Source: Arthrobacter_B sp038069765 (lineage in GTDB: Bacteria > Actinomycetota > Actinomycetes > Actinomycetales > Micrococcaceae). Taken from it: a DNA stretch of 64,000 nucleotides. The position numbers were made by a program, and so were the translations under genes. Location of the stretch: the NCBI RefSeq assembly GCF_038069765.1, contig NZ_JBBPFS010000004.1:124001-188000 (forward strand), written 5' to 3'. Each line of letters begins with the position of its first letter. Position 1 is the first letter of the stretch. The notes below the pieces were generated by a model, which saw only the letters and a list, made by a program, of their open reading frames with translations, had not been told where the DNA came from and did not search any database. Positions 24,842 through 34,114 of the stretch are shown here, one piece after another.

Positions 24842-26067
24842 GCGGTGGGCTCCTGGGAGTCGGCAAAACCGGCCTCGTACCGGCGGTGGAAATCCAGTTC
24901 CTCCTGGATCAGCGGATGTGCCTCTGCATACACGTCGGTGAAGGCATCCTCGAAGCCCGGGGCCTGCATGGCCAGCACGTCCTCGCGGAGCTTGTCGGCC
25001 ATCACCTGCCCGTCCTTCGCCAGTTCTTCAAAGAACGCATCATCGGCAAGGCCGGCGGCGCGCAGGTACTTCTCCAGCCGGGTCAGGGGATCCCGTGAGA
25101 CCCAGGCCTCCTCGTCGGCGGTGAGCCGGTACTTGGTGGGGTCATCCGCGGTGGTGTGGGCGCTCATCCGGTATGTGAAGGCTTCGATCAGCACCGGCCC
25201 CTTGCCGGAGCGGGCGTGTTCCAACGCCCAGCGGGTCACCGCATGGACCGCCACCACGTCATTGCCGTCCACCCGGATGCCGGGGAAGCCGTACCCCTTG
25301 GCACGGTTGGCGAGCGGAATCCGAGACTGTACTTCAGTGGGCACGGAGATGGCCCAGTGGTTGTTCTGGCAGAAGAACACCACCGGTGCGTCGTAGGACG
25401 CGGCAAACACCATGGCCTCGTGGACGTCCCCCTCCGAGCTGGCGCCGTCGCCGAAATAAGCAACGGTGGCGGCCTCCGGAAGCTGCGGATCCGCGGCCCT
25501 GTCACGGGCCATTCCCATCGCATACCCGACGGCGTGCGGCACCTGTGCGGCCAGGACCAGAGTGTAGAGGTGGAAGTTGGCCTCGGCGGGGTTCCACCCG
25601 CCGTGGGAAATGCCGCGGAAACGCCGCAGGAGGTGCGCCAGTTTCAGCCCGCGGGTCAGCGCGACGCCGTGCTCGCGGTAGGTCGGGAAGACGTAATCCT
25701 GAGGCTGCAGGGCGCGTCCGGATCCAATCTGGGCGCCTTCCTGGCCCGACATGGGAACCCACATCACCAGTTCGCCCTGCCGCTGCAGTGCCGTGGCTTC
25801 CTGGTCGAAGCGGCGGATCGTGAACATGTCCCGGTAGAGCCCGCGCAGTTCCTCGGCACCCAGTTCAGCGGCGTAGGCGCCGTAGGTGCTGTCTTCCACC
25901 AACTGTCCGTCGGGGGTCAGCAGCTGCACCATGCCGGTGCTTTCCGGGCGGGGGCCGGTACCGCCGTCAACGGTGCCGCCCCGGGCTGCGCCGTCGTCGC
26001 CGTCGTCGCCGGGCAGGCGTGTGGCATCAACGTCCGCCGTTCTGGCAGGCAAGTGCTTGAGGTCCAT
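24838..26067 (-). CDS. 2-oxoacid dehydrogenase E1 alpha subunit
   Basis: 409 residues. The ThDP-binding stretch is YFGDGASSEGDVHEAMVFAA ending in FFCQNNHWAIS, and the phosphorylation-loop-like region YRMSAHTTADDPTKYR is present. An N-terminal extension (about 60 residues, acidic, Gly-rich) precedes the core. The start is ATG at 26067 with GAGGAG six bases upstream. It is the first gene of the operon, and a palindrome identical in core to the tetR operator lies 47 bases upstream. Confidence 0.95.
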   Translation of the reverse strand: MDLKHLPARTADVDATRLPGDDGDDGAARGGTVDGGTGPRPESTGMVQLLTPDGQLVEDSTYGAYAAELGAEELRGLYRDMFTIRRFDQEATALQRQGELVMWVPMSGQEGAQIGSGRALQPQDYVFPTYREHGVALTRGLKLAHLLRRFRGISHGGWNPAEANFHLYTLVLAAQVPHAVGYAMGMARDRAADPQLPEAATVAYFGDGASSEGDVHEAMVFAASYDAPVVFFCQNNHWAISVPTEVQSRIPLANRAKGYGFPGIRVDGNDVVAVHAVTRWALEHARSGKGPVLIEAFTYRMSAHTTADDPTKYRLTADEEAWVSRDPLTRLEKYLRAAGLADDAFFEELAKDGQVMADKLREDVLAMQAPGFEDAFTDVYAEAHPLIQEELDFHRRYEAGFADSQEPTA

Positions 26068-26111
26068 GCTTACTCCTCGCCGGGCAGCCGCCTGACCGAC
26101 CCGCGCTAGAT

Positions 26112-26129
26112 ATATTCCCGCACGGGAAT
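26112..26129. promoter_or_regulatory. Operator-like palindrome ATTCCCGCACGGGAAT upstream of the E1/E2 operon
   Basis: A perfect 7-2-7 inverted repeat at 26114-26129, preceded by ATAT. The same ATATTCCCG-YA-CGGG core occurs upstream of the TetR gene at 8639. It is placed to control transcription of the operon that starts at 26067. Confidence 0.6.
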
Positions 26130-26210
26130 GGATCACCCCGGAAGAATATATGTGGAACTTACTTCCCTCAGCCTAACCAGCGGCCGGCCCCGGACCGCAC
26201 TTAGGACACG

Positions 26211-27350
26211 CTAGGAAACGCCGGGTCCCTTTGTATAGGTCGCACATAGAGCGAGGAACCGCGTATTCGCTTCCTCCTCGCCGATGGTGACCCGCACACC
26301 CTCCGTGCCGAAGGCACGCACGGCAAGGGCCTGCTGCTCGGCCAGGACCGCAAACTCGGGGGTATTCTCCCCCAGAGCCAGCCAGACGAAGTTCCCCTGG
26401 GCCTCCGGTATCTGCCAGCCAAGCTCCCTGAGCCCCTCGACCACACGGGAGCGTTCCTGCACCAGTCCTTGTATTCTTTCCACAAGTTCACCGTGATGCC
26501 GCAGCGACACCACCGCAGCCGTTTCCGCAAGCTGCGAGACGGCAAACGGCACGGCGGCCACCCGCAGGTGCTGGGTGACGGCTGGATGCGAGACGGAGTA
26601 TCCGACCCGCAGGCCGGCCAGGCCCGCGCCCTTCGAGAAGGTGCGCAGCACCACCACGTTGGGGTGACGGCGGTACATGTCGATGCCGTTCACGGCCTCC
26701 GGATCCCGGACAAAGTCCTCGTAAGCCTCGTCGATCACCACGATCACGTCCGATGGCACGCTCGCCAGGAAACTTTCGACCTGTGCGGCGGTGAGTGCGG
26801 GGCCGGTGGGGTTGTTGGGCGTGCACAGCAGGATAACGCGTGTGCGTTCCGTGACGGCGGCCGCCATGGCATCAAGATCATGCGTGCCGTCTTCGCGCAG
26901 CGGCACCTGAATGCTCTCGGCACCGGACAGTCCGACGCTGATCGGATAGGCCTCGAAGGACCGCCACGGGTAAACGACCTGGTCCTGAACGCCGCTTTCG
27001 TCCTGGCCGGCGAAGGTGGCCAGCAACTGGTTCAGCACCCCCAGGCTTCCGCCCCCGGTGACAATGTCCTCGGCCGGAACGTCCAGGAAGGAGGACAGCT
27101 CCGTGCGCAGCGCCGTGGACAGCGGATCGGGGTAGCGGTTGATTTCCTGCCCGCTGCTGATCGCTTCGAGGACCGCGGGCAGCGGGGGAAAGTGATTCTC
27201 GTTCGATGACAGCTTGTAGCTCTGCAGCCCCTCAATGACGGCAGGCGGTTTTCCGGCCGTATAGCGGGGAAGCCTGCCCACGACGCTGCGGGGCCGGATT
27301 TCCGGCGCTGGCAATCCGGCTGCGTTGGTGTCATTCTCGGTGGTCGTCAT
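26211..27350 (-). CDS. Histidinol-phosphate/aromatic-type aminotransferase
   Basis: A 379-residue PLP fold-type I aminotransferase of the HisC/Pat group. It has YKLSSNENHFPPLPAVLEAI, CTPNNPTGPALTAAQ, VVIDEAYEDFVRDPEAV, and the PLP lysine in LRTFSKGAGLAGLRVGYS. It probably makes phenylalanine or tyrosine from the oxoacid (Pat-type), since no his genes are nearby. The start is ATG at 27350. It is monocistronic, upstream of the dehydrogenase operon. Confidence 0.88.
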   Translation of the reverse strand: MTTTENDTNAAGLPAPEIRPRSVVGRLPRYTAGKPPAVIEGLQSYKLSSNENHFPPLPAVLEAISSGQEINRYPDPLSTALRTELSSFLDVPAEDIVTGGGSLGVLNQLLATFAGQDESGVQDQVVYPWRSFEAYPISVGLSGAESIQVPLREDGTHDLDAMAAAVTERTRVILLCTPNNPTGPALTAAQVESFLASVPSDVIVVIDEAYEDFVRDPEAVNGIDMYRRHPNVVVLRTFSKGAGLAGLRVGYSVSHPAVTQHLRVAAVPFAVSQLAETAAVVSLRHHGELVERIQGLVQERSRVVEGLRELGWQIPEAQGNFVWLALGENTPEFAVLAEQQALAVRAFGTEGVRVTIGEEEANTRFLALCATYTKGPGVS

Positions 27351-27466
27351 GTACTTAACCCTAAACCGCGCGGCGGCCGGCGTGCCGTGGAACACCGATA
27401 GCGGCCGTCATGTGACACGGCGGTCGGAGACGTGGTGCCGGCCGGGGCATGTGCCAGCATGGAGGC

Positions 27467-27865
27467 ATGCGCTTTCTGATTCGGATCCTTATCAATGCCC
27501 TGGCTGTCTGGGTCGCGGGCCTGCTGCTGCCCGGCATTGCAGTCATCGAAACCGGCGGCGCCGTCACCGGCAACCCCACTGCCGACCTGGTGCTCGCCTA
27601 CCTGTTCATCGGGCTGATCTTCGGCCTGGTCAACGCACTGATACGTCCAGTGGTGAAGCTGCTGTCGCTGCCGCTGACCATCCTGACTCTGGGCCTCTTT
27701 ACGATCGTCATCAACGCGGGAATGCTCATGCTCACCTCCTGGCTGAGCAGCTACACGCCGGTGGAACTGGTGGTGGACTCCTTCTTCTGGACCGGCATCC
27801 TCGCTTCGATCATCATCTCCCTGGTGTCCCTGGTGGCCGGCTCACTGACCGGTACCCGGCGGTAA
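27467..27865 (+). CDS. Phage-holin-family (superfamily IV) membrane protein
   Basis: A 132-residue protein with four hydrophobic helices and the family motif GLIFGLVNALIRPVVKLLSL (PF04020-like). It is a chromosomal membrane protein widespread in actinobacteria, not evidence of a prophage. GGAGG is only one base from ATG 27467, so the start may be slightly off. Its 3' end overlaps the convergent hydrolase gene by 24 bases. Confidence 0.85.
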   Translation: MRFLIRILINALAVWVAGLLLPGIAVIETGGAVTGNPTADLVLAYLFIGLIFGLVNALIRPVVKLLSLPLTILTLGLFTIVINAGMLMLTSWLSSYTPVELVVDSFFWTGILASIIISLVSLVAGSLTGTRR

Positions 27866-29305
27866 CCACCGCCCCGGGGGCACAACGGGGGGAACCGGCA
27901 TCGGCACAACAGGGTCCATCGGCATTGGCGCAACAGGGTTCACCAGTACCGGCGGCAGCTGCCCCGGGAGGGGCAGCGGCAGCACGGTGCCGGGCGAGAT
28001 GGGGCCCGTTGGCGCCTTGGCCGGCGCCTTGGATTCCGGTTTCCGCGAGAAGCTAAAGAGGTTCCGGGTGGCAACCCTCCCCGAACCAATGACCTCGGTC
28101 AGATGCGCCAGCATTTCAGTCAGCGACGGGTCGCTGCTGGCATCCGCCTGCGCGGCCAAGTCCAAGTAGACATCGAGTTCATGGGCCGGCCCCAGCGGTC
28201 CGCCCCCAGCCTGAACCGGTGCCGTCCCGGTTACGGTGATCCGGTCAGGGGTGTCCGGGTTCGAGTCGCCGTCCCAGCCGGGCACCATGTCCATGCCATG
28301 TTCCAGGTGCAGTACTTTGACACCTGCCGGGACGTCCCGGTCCCCGGCCGGCGCTCCCGCAGTCAAAATCATCTCGACGTTGAAATCCCCGTCCTCCGCC
28401 AACCGCGCGCCGGTGTTGACTGCGTGGATCCCGCCCTGGCTGTAGCCCACCAAAATGACGGCGTCCTCAGCCGAAGTTCCGGCCTGGCGCAGGGCCTCGG
28501 CAACCGCGTCGGCCACGTAGCGGCTGTCCCGCGCCCGGGCTTCCGCATTGCCGTATGCGTCAAAGGGGTTCTCCCCCGCCTCCACACTTGGGTCTCCCTG
28601 CGTTCCGGGAAGAGTCACCACCCGGACGTCGCTTCCGTCCTTCCTGATGCTCAGGACCTCAACGACGTGCGAGGTGCTTTCCGTCTCCAGCAGGATGCGT
28701 GAACGCTGCAGCAACCCGTGGGCAGTCGTGGGAGCAGCAATCTTTCCGTGGGTGCCGGGAACTCGGCTGACCGTTAGAGACGACAGACCCGCTGACACAA
28801 CGAGCCCGGACACGGTAATAACCCCGCCGAGAATGCTGCCGGGACTGGGAGCCAGCAGCTCGGGCACTGCCCCCCTCGGATACCCCCAGCCGCCGAGATG
28901 CCAAAGCGTGAATCCGAGCGCCGGGGCTACTCCCGGCAGGGCCTTCAGTCTTCGTTCCAACCGACCCTCAACCTCGAGGTAGTTCTCAACGGCCCTTCGT
29001 AGCGAGGCGGCCGCGTCCTCCAAGTCCTCAATGTTCCGCCGCAGGCTCAGCACAGCGTCATTGACTGCATCGGCCGCGCCGGCGGCGGCTGCAGGCAGTG
29101 CGGAGCCGCCGTTCAGCCCGTAAAGCTTGTAGCAGATAGCCACCCCGTGATCCCGTACCCCTTCAAGACGCTCGGCGATAAGCTCCAGTTGCCCGCCCGC
29201 CGCCTGAAGTTCTCGGTACTCCACCGTCAGGCCCCGGGAGCCGCCTTTGATGCGCAGGCCGGGGTCCCGGCTCCCTGACGCGCGGATCGCCACTGCGGCG
29301 CTCAT
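27842..29305 (-). CDS. WXG-type N-terminus fused to an alpha/beta hydrolase, Pro-rich tail
   Basis: A 487-residue protein. Residues about 25-125 form a helical WXG/LXG-like region (YRELQAAGGQLELIAERLEG, VNDAVLSLRRNIEDLEDAAA). A hydrophobic stretch follows (SILGGVITVSGLVVSAGLSS). Residues about 190-400 carry an alpha/beta hydrolase core with the serine elbow VILVGYSQGGIHAVNTGARL. The tail is an MPV/PVVP proline-rich repeat. The start overlaps the stop of a WXG100-like gene by four bases, so the pair looks like a type VII-secreted protein with its partner. No ESX ATPase is in the window. Lipase, esterase or toxin activity is possible. Confidence 0.75.
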   Translation of the reverse strand: MSAAVAIRASGSRDPGLRIKGGSRGLTVEYRELQAAGGQLELIAERLEGVRDHGVAICYKLYGLNGGSALPAAAAGAADAVNDAVLSLRRNIEDLEDAAASLRRAVENYLEVEGRLERRLKALPGVAPALGFTLWHLGGWGYPRGAVPELLAPSPGSILGGVITVSGLVVSAGLSSLTVSRVPGTHGKIAAPTTAHGLLQRSRILLETESTSHVVEVLSIRKDGSDVRVVTLPGTQGDPSVEAGENPFDAYGNAEARARDSRYVADAVAEALRQAGTSAEDAVILVGYSQGGIHAVNTGARLAEDGDFNVEMILTAGAPAGDRDVPAGVKVLHLEHGMDMVPGWDGDSNPDTPDRITVTGTAPVQAGGGPLGPAHELDVYLDLAAQADASSDPSLTEMLAHLTEVIGSGRVATRNLFSFSRKPESKAPAKAPTGPISPGTVLPLPLPGQLPPVLVNPVAPMPMDPVVPMPVPPVVPPGRWLPPGTGQ

Positions 29306-29580
29306 GACCAGTCCCCCGTGTCCAGGAGCTGCAGTTCGGTCGCATACCGCTTGAGCACTTCGGCTGCGCCTTGGTAATCCCCCGCTGTCTGCTCCACGCG
29401 CCGAATGCACCCCGACAGGTATTCCGCGAACTCGTCGGCTGCCTCCGAGCGCCAGTTCATCTGCAGCAGCCCCCGGAGCTCCCGCTGCAGTGACTCGAGG
29501 TCCCCGAGAACTCCCTCAACGTAGCCGAGCCCGTCTGCGGCCTCCGCCGTCCCGGGCGGATCCTCCCCTACCGATCCCAC
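29302..29580 (-). CDS. WXG100-like small helical protein
   Basis: 92 residues, all helical, with the turn NWRSEAADEFAEYLSG in the middle. This is a W-x-S variant of the WXG motif. Length and pattern match ESAT-6/WXG100-type partners of type VII substrates. The start is GTG at 29580 with GAGGAGG seven bases upstream. Its last bases overlap the ATG of the hydrolase gene. Confidence 0.7.
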   Translation of the reverse strand: MGSVGEDPPGTAEAADGLGYVEGVLGDLESLQRELRGLLQMNWRSEAADEFAEYLSGCIRRVEQTAGDYQGAAEVLKRYATELQLLDTGDWS

Positions 29581-29760
29581 GTGTCCCCCTCCTCATCAGC
29601 TTCCACCGTGCCTCTACGTTCCGTTCTTTCATCCACGGCGGCTTCCCGCCGGGCCTCCGGCCCGGTTGGGGATAAAAAGGCAGCATCGGCCCTGCGCCCC
29701 CCTGTGTGGAGGAGAAGTCACAGAGCGGGGCGGGCCGCCGGAGCGTGAAAGAATTGCCGC

Positions 29761-31182
29761 ATGGCTGAATCCGCTGCTCCCCGCGTCCCCCTTGCCTCCG
29801 TCACTCCCGCCATTGCGCTGGGCCCGCTGGACGGCCGCTACCGCGGCGTCACGGCCCCGCTGGTGGACTACCTGTCCGAAGCCGCCTTGAACCGCGACCG
29901 CACCCACGTCGAGGTGGAATGGCTGATCCACCTCACCTCCAACTCCGTACTGCCGGGCACGTCGCCGCTCAGCGGCGGGCAGCAGGCACAGCTGCGCGAG
30001 ATTGTCTCCGGCTTCGACGGCAATTCAGTGTCGGAGCTGGCTGAAATCGAGCAGGTAACCGTCCACGACGTCAAGGCCGTGGAGTATTACATTGGCCGCC
30101 GGCTGGCAGCGATCGGCATCGAAAACCTGACCTCGCTGGTGCACTTCGGCTGCACCTCCGAAGACGTCAACAACCTCTCCTACGCCCTCGGCGTCAAGGG
30201 CGCCGTGGAAAATGTGTGGCTGCCTGCCGCCCACGACCTGGTGGACCGGATCACCGTCATGGCCGAGGAAACCCGTGCCGTCCCGATGCTCTCCCGCACG
30301 CACGGCCAGCCGGCTACCCCCACCACGCTGGGCAAGGAACTGGCCGTCACCGCCCACCGGCTGTCCCGGCAGCTGCGCCGCATTGAAAAGACCGAATACC
30401 TGGGCAAGATCAACGGCGCGACCGGCACCTATGCGGCCCACTACGCATCGGTGCCCGGGGTGGACTGGCAGCAGGTTTCCCGCAGCTTCGTCGAGGGCCT
30501 CGGCCTGGACTGGAACCCGCTGACCACGCAGATTGAATCCCACGACTGGCAGGCCGAGCTGTACGCCGACATGGCCCGCTTCAACCGGATCCTGCACAAC
30601 TTCTGCACCGACGTGTGGAGCTACATCTCCATCGGCTACTTCAAGCAGATACCGGTGGCCGGCGCCACGGGTTCCTCCACCATGCCGCACAAGGTCAACC
30701 CGATCCGCTTCGAAAACGCCGAAGCCAACCTCGAGATTTCCAACGGCCTGCTGGACACCCTCGCTTCCACGCTGGTGACCTCACGCTGGCAGCGTGACCT
30801 CACCGACTCATCCTCGCAGCGCAACATCGGCGTAGCCTTCGGCCACTCGGTGCTGGCGATTTCCAACGTGGCCAAGGGCCTCGAGCGCCTGGACGTGGCC
30901 GACGACGTGCTGGCAGCCGATCTGGACACCAACTGGGAGGTGCTCGGCGAAGCCATCCAGATGGTCATGCGCGCCGAGGCCATTGCCGGCGCCCCCGGCA
31001 TGGAAAATCCGTACGAACGCTTGAAGGACCTGACCCGCGGGCAGCGCGTGGACGCCGAGCGGATGCGCGAGTTTGTCTCCGGGCTGGGCCTCCCCGCCGA
31101 GGCCGAAGCACGCCTGCTGGCCCTGACACCGGCCAGGTACACCGGGATCGCCGACGCCCTGGTGGATCACGTCACCAAATAG
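29761..31182 (+). CDS. purB: Adenylosuccinate lyase
   Basis: Cleaves adenylosuccinate and SAICAR in purine synthesis. The 473-residue length and the fumarase-superfamily signature GSSTMPHKVNPIRFENAE identify the PurB subgroup typical of E. coli and actinobacteria. The catalytic His lies in the SRTHGQPATPTTLGKE region. It is monocistronic with a strong terminator downstream. Confidence 0.97.
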   Translation: MAESAAPRVPLASVTPAIALGPLDGRYRGVTAPLVDYLSEAALNRDRTHVEVEWLIHLTSNSVLPGTSPLSGGQQAQLREIVSGFDGNSVSELAEIEQVTVHDVKAVEYYIGRRLAAIGIENLTSLVHFGCTSEDVNNLSYALGVKGAVENVWLPAAHDLVDRITVMAEETRAVPMLSRTHGQPATPTTLGKELAVTAHRLSRQLRRIEKTEYLGKINGATGTYAAHYASVPGVDWQQVSRSFVEGLGLDWNPLTTQIESHDWQAELYADMARFNRILHNFCTDVWSYISIGYFKQIPVAGATGSSTMPHKVNPIRFENAEANLEISNGLLDTLASTLVTSRWQRDLTDSSSQRNIGVAFGHSVLAISNVAKGLERLDVADDVLAADLDTNWEVLGEAIQMVMRAEAIAGAPGMENPYERLKDLTRGQRVDAERMREFVSGLGLPAEAEARLLALTPARYTGIADALVDHVTK

Positions 31183-31225
31183 TCCGGTACAAAGGCAGCC
31201 CATAGGGTACGAGCCTTAACGTATG

Positions 31226-31272
31226 ACGACGGCGGGAGGCCGGGCTGCGCAGGCCCGGCCTCCCGCCGTCGT
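31226..31272. terminator. Terminator after purB
   Basis: Two perfectly complementary 20-base arms (31226-31245 and 31253-31272) with a seven-base loop, followed by TT. It also serves the convergent methyltransferase gene. Confidence 0.9.
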
Positions 31273-31300
31273 TTCCGGCTATGTCCCGGGTCAGGCGCAG

Positions 31301-32128
31301 TCAGGCCCGCCGCCGGGCCACGAGGCTAAAGGTCAGCGGCAGCCGCTCAGCCCGGTCAGGCAGCGCCCAGCCGCCGGGGACCTTGATCATGAAGTGGAGC
31401 GCCTGCCACGGCAGCACGCGCTGTTCGTCGAAGGCAAGCAGCTCCAGTCCGGCGTCCAGCAGCGATTGGATGATCTCGCTCATCGAGTGCTGCCACTGGT
31501 AATTCTCCCGGTGTGCGGCTATCGCGCTGCCCGTGTAGGAGAGCTCATCCTCATACCGAACGGGTCCCGCCGCAAAATACGGCTCGTCAAGGACCAGGAG
31601 ATTATCATTTCGCTCGGCCAGGGCACTGACCACCGGGTGGCCCTCTCGGATAAAGAACAGGCCGCCGGGCGCGAGCAGGTCGGCGATCGTCCTTGCCCAG
31701 GTGTCCAGCCGCGGGAGCCACGCGAGCACTCCGATGCTCGTGTAAACGACGTCATAGGGCCCCTCTGCGACACGCGCTGCTTCGTAGACGTTCGCTTCGA
31801 TGAACCGGAGGTCCAACTTGGCCCGCCGCGCCAGACCGCGGGCCGTTTCAAGCGACTTCGGTGAGAGATCGACGCCGGTGGCATCCGCCCCCAGCCTCGC
31901 CCAGCTGATGGTGTCCGTGCCGATGTGGCATTGGAGGTGGATGAGCCGCAGGCCGCGCGCGGAACCTCCCGGGAGGAAGGGTGCGAGAGAAGCGGCGTCA
32001 GCCTCGACGACGTCGGAAATCCGGCCGGGGCTCTCGGCGAAGTCAACGGCACCGTATGACTGGGTGTGTCCGGGGGTGCGCGCATCCCAGTTCAACCGGT
32101 TCGCCTCGAAGTGGGCCTGGTTCGACAT
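31301..32128 (-). CDS. SAM-dependent methyltransferase
   Basis: A 275-residue class I methyltransferase. The SAM-binding motif I reads LIHLQCHIGTDTISWARLGA, motif II ATGVDLSPKSLE, and the post-motif segment is DVVYTSIGVLAWLPRLDTW. It groups with small-molecule (UbiE/Tam-like) enzymes; the substrate is unknown. It is monocistronic. Confidence 0.88.
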   Translation of the reverse strand: MSNQAHFEANRLNWDARTPGHTQSYGAVDFAESPGRISDVVEADAASLAPFLPGGSARGLRLIHLQCHIGTDTISWARLGADATGVDLSPKSLETARGLARRAKLDLRFIEANVYEAARVAEGPYDVVYTSIGVLAWLPRLDTWARTIADLLAPGGLFFIREGHPVVSALAERNDNLLVLDEPYFAAGPVRYEDELSYTGSAIAAHRENYQWQHSMSEIIQSLLDAGLELLAFDEQRVLPWQALHFMIKVPGGWALPDRAERLPLTFSLVARRRA

Positions 32129-32170
32129 GCGACCGATTGTAGCCGCGAACTTGCCCTCGGCTGTGTGGTC

Positions 32171-33445
32171 CTAGTCCGCGGCGGCCAGCTGCCCGCAGGC
32201 GCCGTCGATTTCCTTGCCGCGGGTATCACGCAGCGTGGTGGGGATGCCGGCGTCAATGAGGTGGTTGATGAAGTCGCGGGTCACATGCGGTTCCGGCGAC
32301 GTCCAGATGGAACCGGGCGTCGGATTCAGCGGAATCGGGTTCACATGCACCCAGCCGCGGCCGCGGGCGTTGAGCTTCTTCGCCAGCAGATCGGCGCGCC
32401 ACGGGTGGTCGTTCATGTCCTTGATCAGGGCGTACTCGATGGAGACGCGGCGGCCGGTGACGCGGTAGTAGTTGTACGCGGCGTCGAGGGCCTCGTCCAC
32501 CTTCCAGCGGCTGTTGACCGGGATCAGTTCGTCGCGCAGCTCATCGTCCGGGGCGTGCAGGCTGAGCGCGAAGGTCACCGGGATATTCTCCTCGGCGAGC
32601 TTGTTGATGGCCGGCACCAGGCCCACGGTGGAAACGGTGATGTTGCGCGCGCTCATGCCCAAGCCTTCGGGCACGTCGGCTGCCATCCGGTGCACGGCGT
32701 TCATGACGCGCTTGTAGTTGGCCAGCGGCTCACCCATGCCCATGAAGACGATGTTGGTGACGCGCTCGGCGTCGTGCCCGCCGTCGCGGCGCTTGCCGCC
32801 GAGGCCGCCCTCCTTGATGACCCGGTTGGCCTGGACAATCTGGTCCAGGATTTCGGCGGTGGACATGTTCCGGGTCAGGCCCGCCTGGCCGGTGGCGCAG
32901 AACGGGCAGTTCATGCCGCAGCCGCACTGGCTGGACACGCACAGGGTGATGCGGCCGGGGTAACGCATCAGCACTGACTCCACGAGTGAGCCGTCGAAGA
33001 GGCGCCACAGGAACTTGATGGTGTCGCCGTTGTCCGTGGTCAGGCGCTTGACCTCGGTGAGCAGCGTCGGGAACATTTCACGGACCAAATCATCGCGGCG
33101 CTCCTTGGGCAGGTCGCTCATCGTCTCGGGATCCGTGGTGTAGTGCTGGAAGTAGTGCACCGAAAGCTGCTTGGCGCGGAACGCCGGCAGGCCCAGCTCC
33201 TTGAGCTTCGCCTGGCGCTCCGGCAGGGTCAGGTCCGCCAGATGCACCGGCGGCTGGGACACCCGCGGGGATTTGAACTGCAGCAGCGGGCGGCCGTCCG
33301 GCTCCTTGGCCTGTTCCCAACCCTCCGGGGCAGGGCGGACCTGCGCCTTCCGCGCCTGCAGCTGCGCCTTGGAGGTGCCGACCGGCTTGGACGGGGTTGC
33401 GGAGGAAGTATCGAGGGAAGTCATCCCTTCTATTTTTGCACGCAT
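32171..33445 (-). CDS. rlmN: 23S rRNA (adenine2503-C2)-methyltransferase
   Basis: A radical-SAM enzyme that methylates A2503 of 23S rRNA and A37 of some tRNAs. The CxxxCxxC cluster motif is CGMNCPFC, the second catalytic cysteine is in the C-terminal DGACGQLAAAD, and FMGMGEPLANY is diagnostic. 424 residues; the N-terminal 60 residues are an actinobacterial extension. The start is ATG at 33445 with AGAGGAAG upstream; ATG at 33424 (MTSLDTSS) is an alternative. Confidence 0.96.
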   Translation of the reverse strand: MRAKIEGMTSLDTSSATPSKPVGTSKAQLQARKAQVRPAPEGWEQAKEPDGRPLLQFKSPRVSQPPVHLADLTLPERQAKLKELGLPAFRAKQLSVHYFQHYTTDPETMSDLPKERRDDLVREMFPTLLTEVKRLTTDNGDTIKFLWRLFDGSLVESVLMRYPGRITLCVSSQCGCGMNCPFCATGQAGLTRNMSTAEILDQIVQANRVIKEGGLGGKRRDGGHDAERVTNIVFMGMGEPLANYKRVMNAVHRMAADVPEGLGMSARNITVSTVGLVPAINKLAEENIPVTFALSLHAPDDELRDELIPVNSRWKVDEALDAAYNYYRVTGRRVSIEYALIKDMNDHPWRADLLAKKLNARGRGWVHVNPIPLNPTPGSIWTSPEPHVTRDFINHLIDAGIPTTLRDTRGKEIDGACGQLAAAD

Positions 33446-33560
33446 CCGCTTCCTCTGCTTTCTGTTAGCAAACTGGCCACGGCAGTGAAACACGGTTGAA
33501 ACCGCCGGCGCCTAGGTTAAGGGCAAAGCCCGCACCGGGTACCCGCACAGGAGGTCCCAC

Positions 33561-34094
33561 ATGCTTGCCGACCAGCCGCCAAACCTCACCATCCGGGAAG
33601 TCCCCTGGAGCAACCCGGTGGGAGCGGACCTGCGGGAAGCCCAGCAGTCTGAACTTGATGCCCGGTTCGGCAGCATCGATCACGACCCGTCGCCTCCCAC
33701 CGCTGATGATGCCGCAGTATTTCTGGTCGCCTACGAAAAGAGTTCCGGACAGCCGCTCGGCTGCGGCGGACTGCGGCACCTTGATGACATCACGGCGGAA
33801 ATCAAGCGCATCTACGTACTGCCCTACGCCCGCGGGTCCGGCGTGGCGACGGCTGTCCTCACCGCCCTTGAATACCGGGCCCGGGCAGCGGGGTACGACG
33901 TGGTTACTGCTGAAGCCGGGTCGGCGCAGCCGGACGGACGCCGGTTTTATGAACACGGAGGCTACACGGTCGTGCCGAACTTCGGCCCGTACGTCGGACG
34001 GGACGGCTCCGTTTGCTTCGCCAAGCGCATCAGCGCGGAGACCCGGACACCGCTCCGTCCGCCGCCGGGCGCTTCCGTCCGCCGGTATCAGTAG
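33561..34094 (+). CDS. GNAT-family N-acetyltransferase
   Basis: 177 residues. The acetyl-CoA loop is IYVLPYARGSGVATAVLTAL, with beta strands and the C-terminal GRRFYEHGGYTVVPNFGPYV typical of GNATs. AGGAGG precedes the ATG. Substrate unknown. It is convergent with the deaminase gene. Confidence 0.9.
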   Translation: MLADQPPNLTIREVPWSNPVGADLREAQQSELDARFGSIDHDPSPPTADDAAVFLVAYEKSSGQPLGCGGLRHLDDITAEIKRIYVLPYARGSGVATAVLTALEYRARAAGYDVVTAEAGSAQPDGRRFYEHGGYTVVPNFGPYVGRDGSVCFAKRISAETRTPLRPPPGASVRRYQ

Positions 34095-34114
34095 TCCGTG
34101 CGGTATCAGTAGTC
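34083..34114. repeat. Tandem duplication at convergent gene ends
   Basis: CGGTATCAGTAGTC occurs at 34083-34096 and again at 34101-34114. The two copies cover the stop codon of the GNAT gene and that of the deaminase gene. This looks like a short slippage duplication. Confidence 0.7.

Noticed and set aside
27467..27865. Holin-family gene as evidence for a prophage
   Set aside because: The family is a resident actinobacterial membrane protein, and no other phage genes lie around it.
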